DNA from: Methanoregula sp.
GTDB taxonomy: Archaea; Halobacteriota; Methanomicrobia; Methanomicrobiales; Methanospirillaceae
Assembly (NCBI GenBank): GCA_003136075.1
Contig: PNBP01000128.1
Span: 447-6,424 of the forward strand
Direction: 5' to 3'
DNA: 5,978 bases
The notes below the pieces were generated by a model, which saw nothing but the letters and a program-made list of their open reading frames with translations, searched no databases and was not told where the DNA came from. The position numbers were made by a program, and so were the translations under genes. Within the stretch, counting starts at the first letter, position 1; each line of letters opens with the position of its first letter. Shown here in pieces: positions 4,646 through 5,978 of the stretch.

Positions 4646-5479
4646 ATGCATCTCATTGAAACGCGAAACCTCTGTTATTCGTATTCCGGCAGTAACAAGG
4701 CACTGGACGGGATTAATTTTGTCGCACCGAGAAATGCACGGATTGCGGTTATAGGATCAAACGGCGCCGGGAAAAGTACGCTCTTCAAGCACTTTAACGG
4801 TATTTTCAAACCGACTTCCGGATCCGTTCTGATCCGGGGGGAACCGATCACCAGGGCAAACATCCGTGAGGTGCGCAAATTTGTGGGGATCGTATTCCAG
4901 AATGCGGACGACCAGATCTTTTCACCCACCGTTGAACTGGATGTTGCATTTGGCCCGACAAACCTTGGTCTTGATGAGGAAACGATCCACCACCGGGTGC
5001 ATGAGGCATTAAAAATCATGGGGATAGAAGACCTCGCCGGACGCGTTCCTCATCATTTGAGCGGCGGCGAAAAAAAGCGAGTAGCAATCGCCGGCGCGAT
5101 TGCGATGGAACCTGAAGTCCTCGTGCTTGATGAACCAACAGCCGGTCTTGACCCGCAGGGAGTGCGGGACCTCCTTGGATTCATCAGCGACCTGAAAAAA
5201 AGTTCGGGCATGACCGTGATCTTTTCGACCCATGATGTATCCCTGATCCCGGAAGTTGCTGATTATATCTATGTGATGAACAAGGGGAGAATTGTGGCAC
5301 AGGGCACGGTGGCGGAAATATTTGTCCAGACCGAACTCCTGAAATCCGTACGGCTCGATGTCCCCCAGTATCCCAAGCTGATCCGGTCACTCCAGGAAAA
5401 GGGTGTCCCGGTCTCCATGGCATTCACCTTTGAGGAAGCAGAGCAGGCATTTCTTGAAACATTCAAAGGCCGATCATGA
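4646..5479 (+). CDS. nikO: ECF transporter ATP-binding protein (CbiO/NikO)
   Basis: This 277-residue cytoplasmic ATPase powers metal uptake by the NikMNQ membrane complex. All ABC motifs are intact: Walker A GSNGAGKST (37-45), Q-loop Q85 in VFQNADDQIFSPTV (83-96), signature LSGGEKKRVAIAG (138-150), Walker B VLVLDEP (158-164) with catalytic E163, D-loop AGLD (166-169) and switch H196 (STHD). The Q-loop sequence FQNADDQ is characteristic of ECF-type ATPases. A C-terminal extension (about 230-277) is usual for CbiO and helps dimerise. A single ATPase gene is seen, so a homodimer is expected. The ATG start has only a weak AGGG site at 4632-4635. Its last four bases overlap the nikQ start (ATGA), implying translational coupling. 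Confidence 0.94.
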   Translation: MHLIETRNLCYSYSGSNKALDGINFVAPRNARIAVIGSNGAGKSTLFKHFNGIFKPTSGSVLIRGEPITRANIREVRKFVGIVFQNADDQIFSPTVELDVAFGPTNLGLDEETIHHRVHEALKIMGIEDLAGRVPHHLSGGEKKRVAIAGAIAMEPEVLVLDEPTAGLDPQGVRDLLGFISDLKKSSGMTVIFSTHDVSLIPEVADYIYVMNKGRIVAQGTVAEIFVQTELLKSVRLDVPQYPKLIRSLQEKGVPVSMAFTFEEAEQAFLETFKGRS

Positions 5480-5978
5480 TTGAAGATCTCTTCCAGATTG
5501 AGAAGCATGCCTATAAGGACAGTTTCATCCACCGGCTCGATGCACGGGTAAAAATCATTTTGGCCTTTGCGGTGATCATCGCAATCGTTGCCGTTCCTTA
5601 TTCCCCGATGGTGTATACTGTTGGCGCGATTTTTTTTGCATTTTTTATCATTCTCTGGGCACTCACCCGGCTGTCCCCGAAAATCTATGTCCAGCGTATG
5701 ATCGAAATTGCGCCGCTCTGGGGAATTGTGATCTTTTTCCAGATTTTTTTTAAAAATAAGTACTATACCGATTACCATGCACTCCTGACCCTCCCGCTGG
5801 GCATTGCCATTTATGGGGAATCGGTACAGTTCGCCTTCATCCTGCTGGTAAAATTCTTATTATCCATATCGTTTATCATCCTGTTATCATCCACAACAAA
5901 ACTCCAGGATATGCTCGAAGGGGCTACACGGCTGGGTCTTCCCCCGGATTTTGCGCTCGTGCTTGGCATGATGATCCG
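5476..5978 (+). CDS. nikQ: ECF transporter transmembrane (T) component CbiQ/NikQ, cut by window end
   Basis: The frame opens at ATG 5476, overlapping the nikO stop by four bases, and stays open for 167 codons to the window edge; full-length family members have roughly 250-270 residues. It begins MIEDLFQIEKHAYKDSFIHRLDARVKI, with the HRLDARVK stretch typical of CbiQ proteins. Hydrophobic segments follow at about 26-41, 45-64, 79-93 and 105-140. At 142-157 comes TKLQDMLEGATRLGLP, matching the cytoplasmic coupling-helix region that touches the ATPase. AAAGG (5465-5469) lies 6 bases upstream as a ribosome-binding site. Two T8 runs (5630-5637 and 5744-5751) fall inside the gene without breaking the frame. 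It completes the transporter: M binds metal, N assists, Q transmits movement, O hydrolyses ATP. Confidence 0.92.
   Translation, partial: MIEDLFQIEKHAYKDSFIHRLDARVKIILAFAVIIAIVAVPYSPMVYTVGAIFFAFFIILWALTRLSPKIYVQRMIEIAPLWGIVIFFQIFFKNKYYTDYHALLTLPLGIAIYGESVQFAFILLVKFLLSISFIILLSSTTKLQDMLEGATRLGLPPDFALVLGMMI

Noticed and set aside
3604..5978. Cobalt rather than nickel specificity (CbiMNQO)
   Set aside because: Families overlap and cannot be separated by eye, but the small subunit carries the PDGLE domain typical of NikN and the operon is divergent from an intact nikR. Nickel is therefore preferred, though cobalt is not excluded.
1..5978. CRISPR array, tRNA, rRNA, insertion sequence or integrase
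   Set aside because: No regularly spaced repeats, tRNA T-arm motif, rRNA sequence, transposase-like protein or terminal inverted repeats were found on reading both strands.

Overview
The window looks like a piece of a mesophilic methanogen genome, most likely an uncultured member of the Methanomicrobiales (Methanoregula-like). That assignment is inferred, not searched. It rests on archaeal-type Shine-Dalgarno sites (GGTGA variants), AT-rich TATA-like boxes, a NikR regulator beside an ECF nickel/cobalt transporter, an archaeal-type short alpha-glucan phosphorylase and moderate GC coding DNA with AT-rich spacers.

Layout from left to right. Bases 1-60 hold two 16-bp palindromes (the second perfect) that resemble DtxR/IdeR-type metal-regulator boxes. 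They probably control a gene to the left of the window. Bases 204-2384 encode a glycogen/maltodextrin phosphorylase (GT35) on the + strand. It is interrupted by an in-frame TAA at 1857-1859, and its conserved N-terminus is open in frame but has no ATG, GTG or TTG start; an ACG sits where the start is expected. It therefore reads as a recent pseudogene, or as a gene with sequencing errors. Bases 2385-2731 are a spacer with a hairpin-plus-T-tract terminator that can serve both strands. Bases 2732-3148 (- strand) encode NikR, the nickel-responsive ribbon-helix-helix repressor, with all four nickel ligands in exact family spacing. A 455-bp AT-rich divergent spacer follows, and it carries a clear inverted repeat (TATTAC-N14-GTAATA) between a TATA-like box and the next start. 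From 3604 to the right edge runs an operon nikM-nikN-nikO-nikQ, cut by the window end within nikQ.

Functional picture. NikR and the divergent NikMNOQ transporter form a self-contained nickel-homeostasis unit: the transporter imports Ni(II), and Ni-loaded NikR should repress the transporter promoter. In a methanogen nickel would feed coenzyme F430, [NiFe] hydrogenases and CO dehydrogenase. The phosphorylase is a storage-glucan enzyme with no evident link to nickel and is convergent with nikR. I see no CRISPR array, tRNA, rRNA, transposon or wholly new multi-gene system. The most interesting points are the double lesion in the phosphorylase gene, the candidate archaeal NikR operator and the tandem metal-box palindromes at the left edge.
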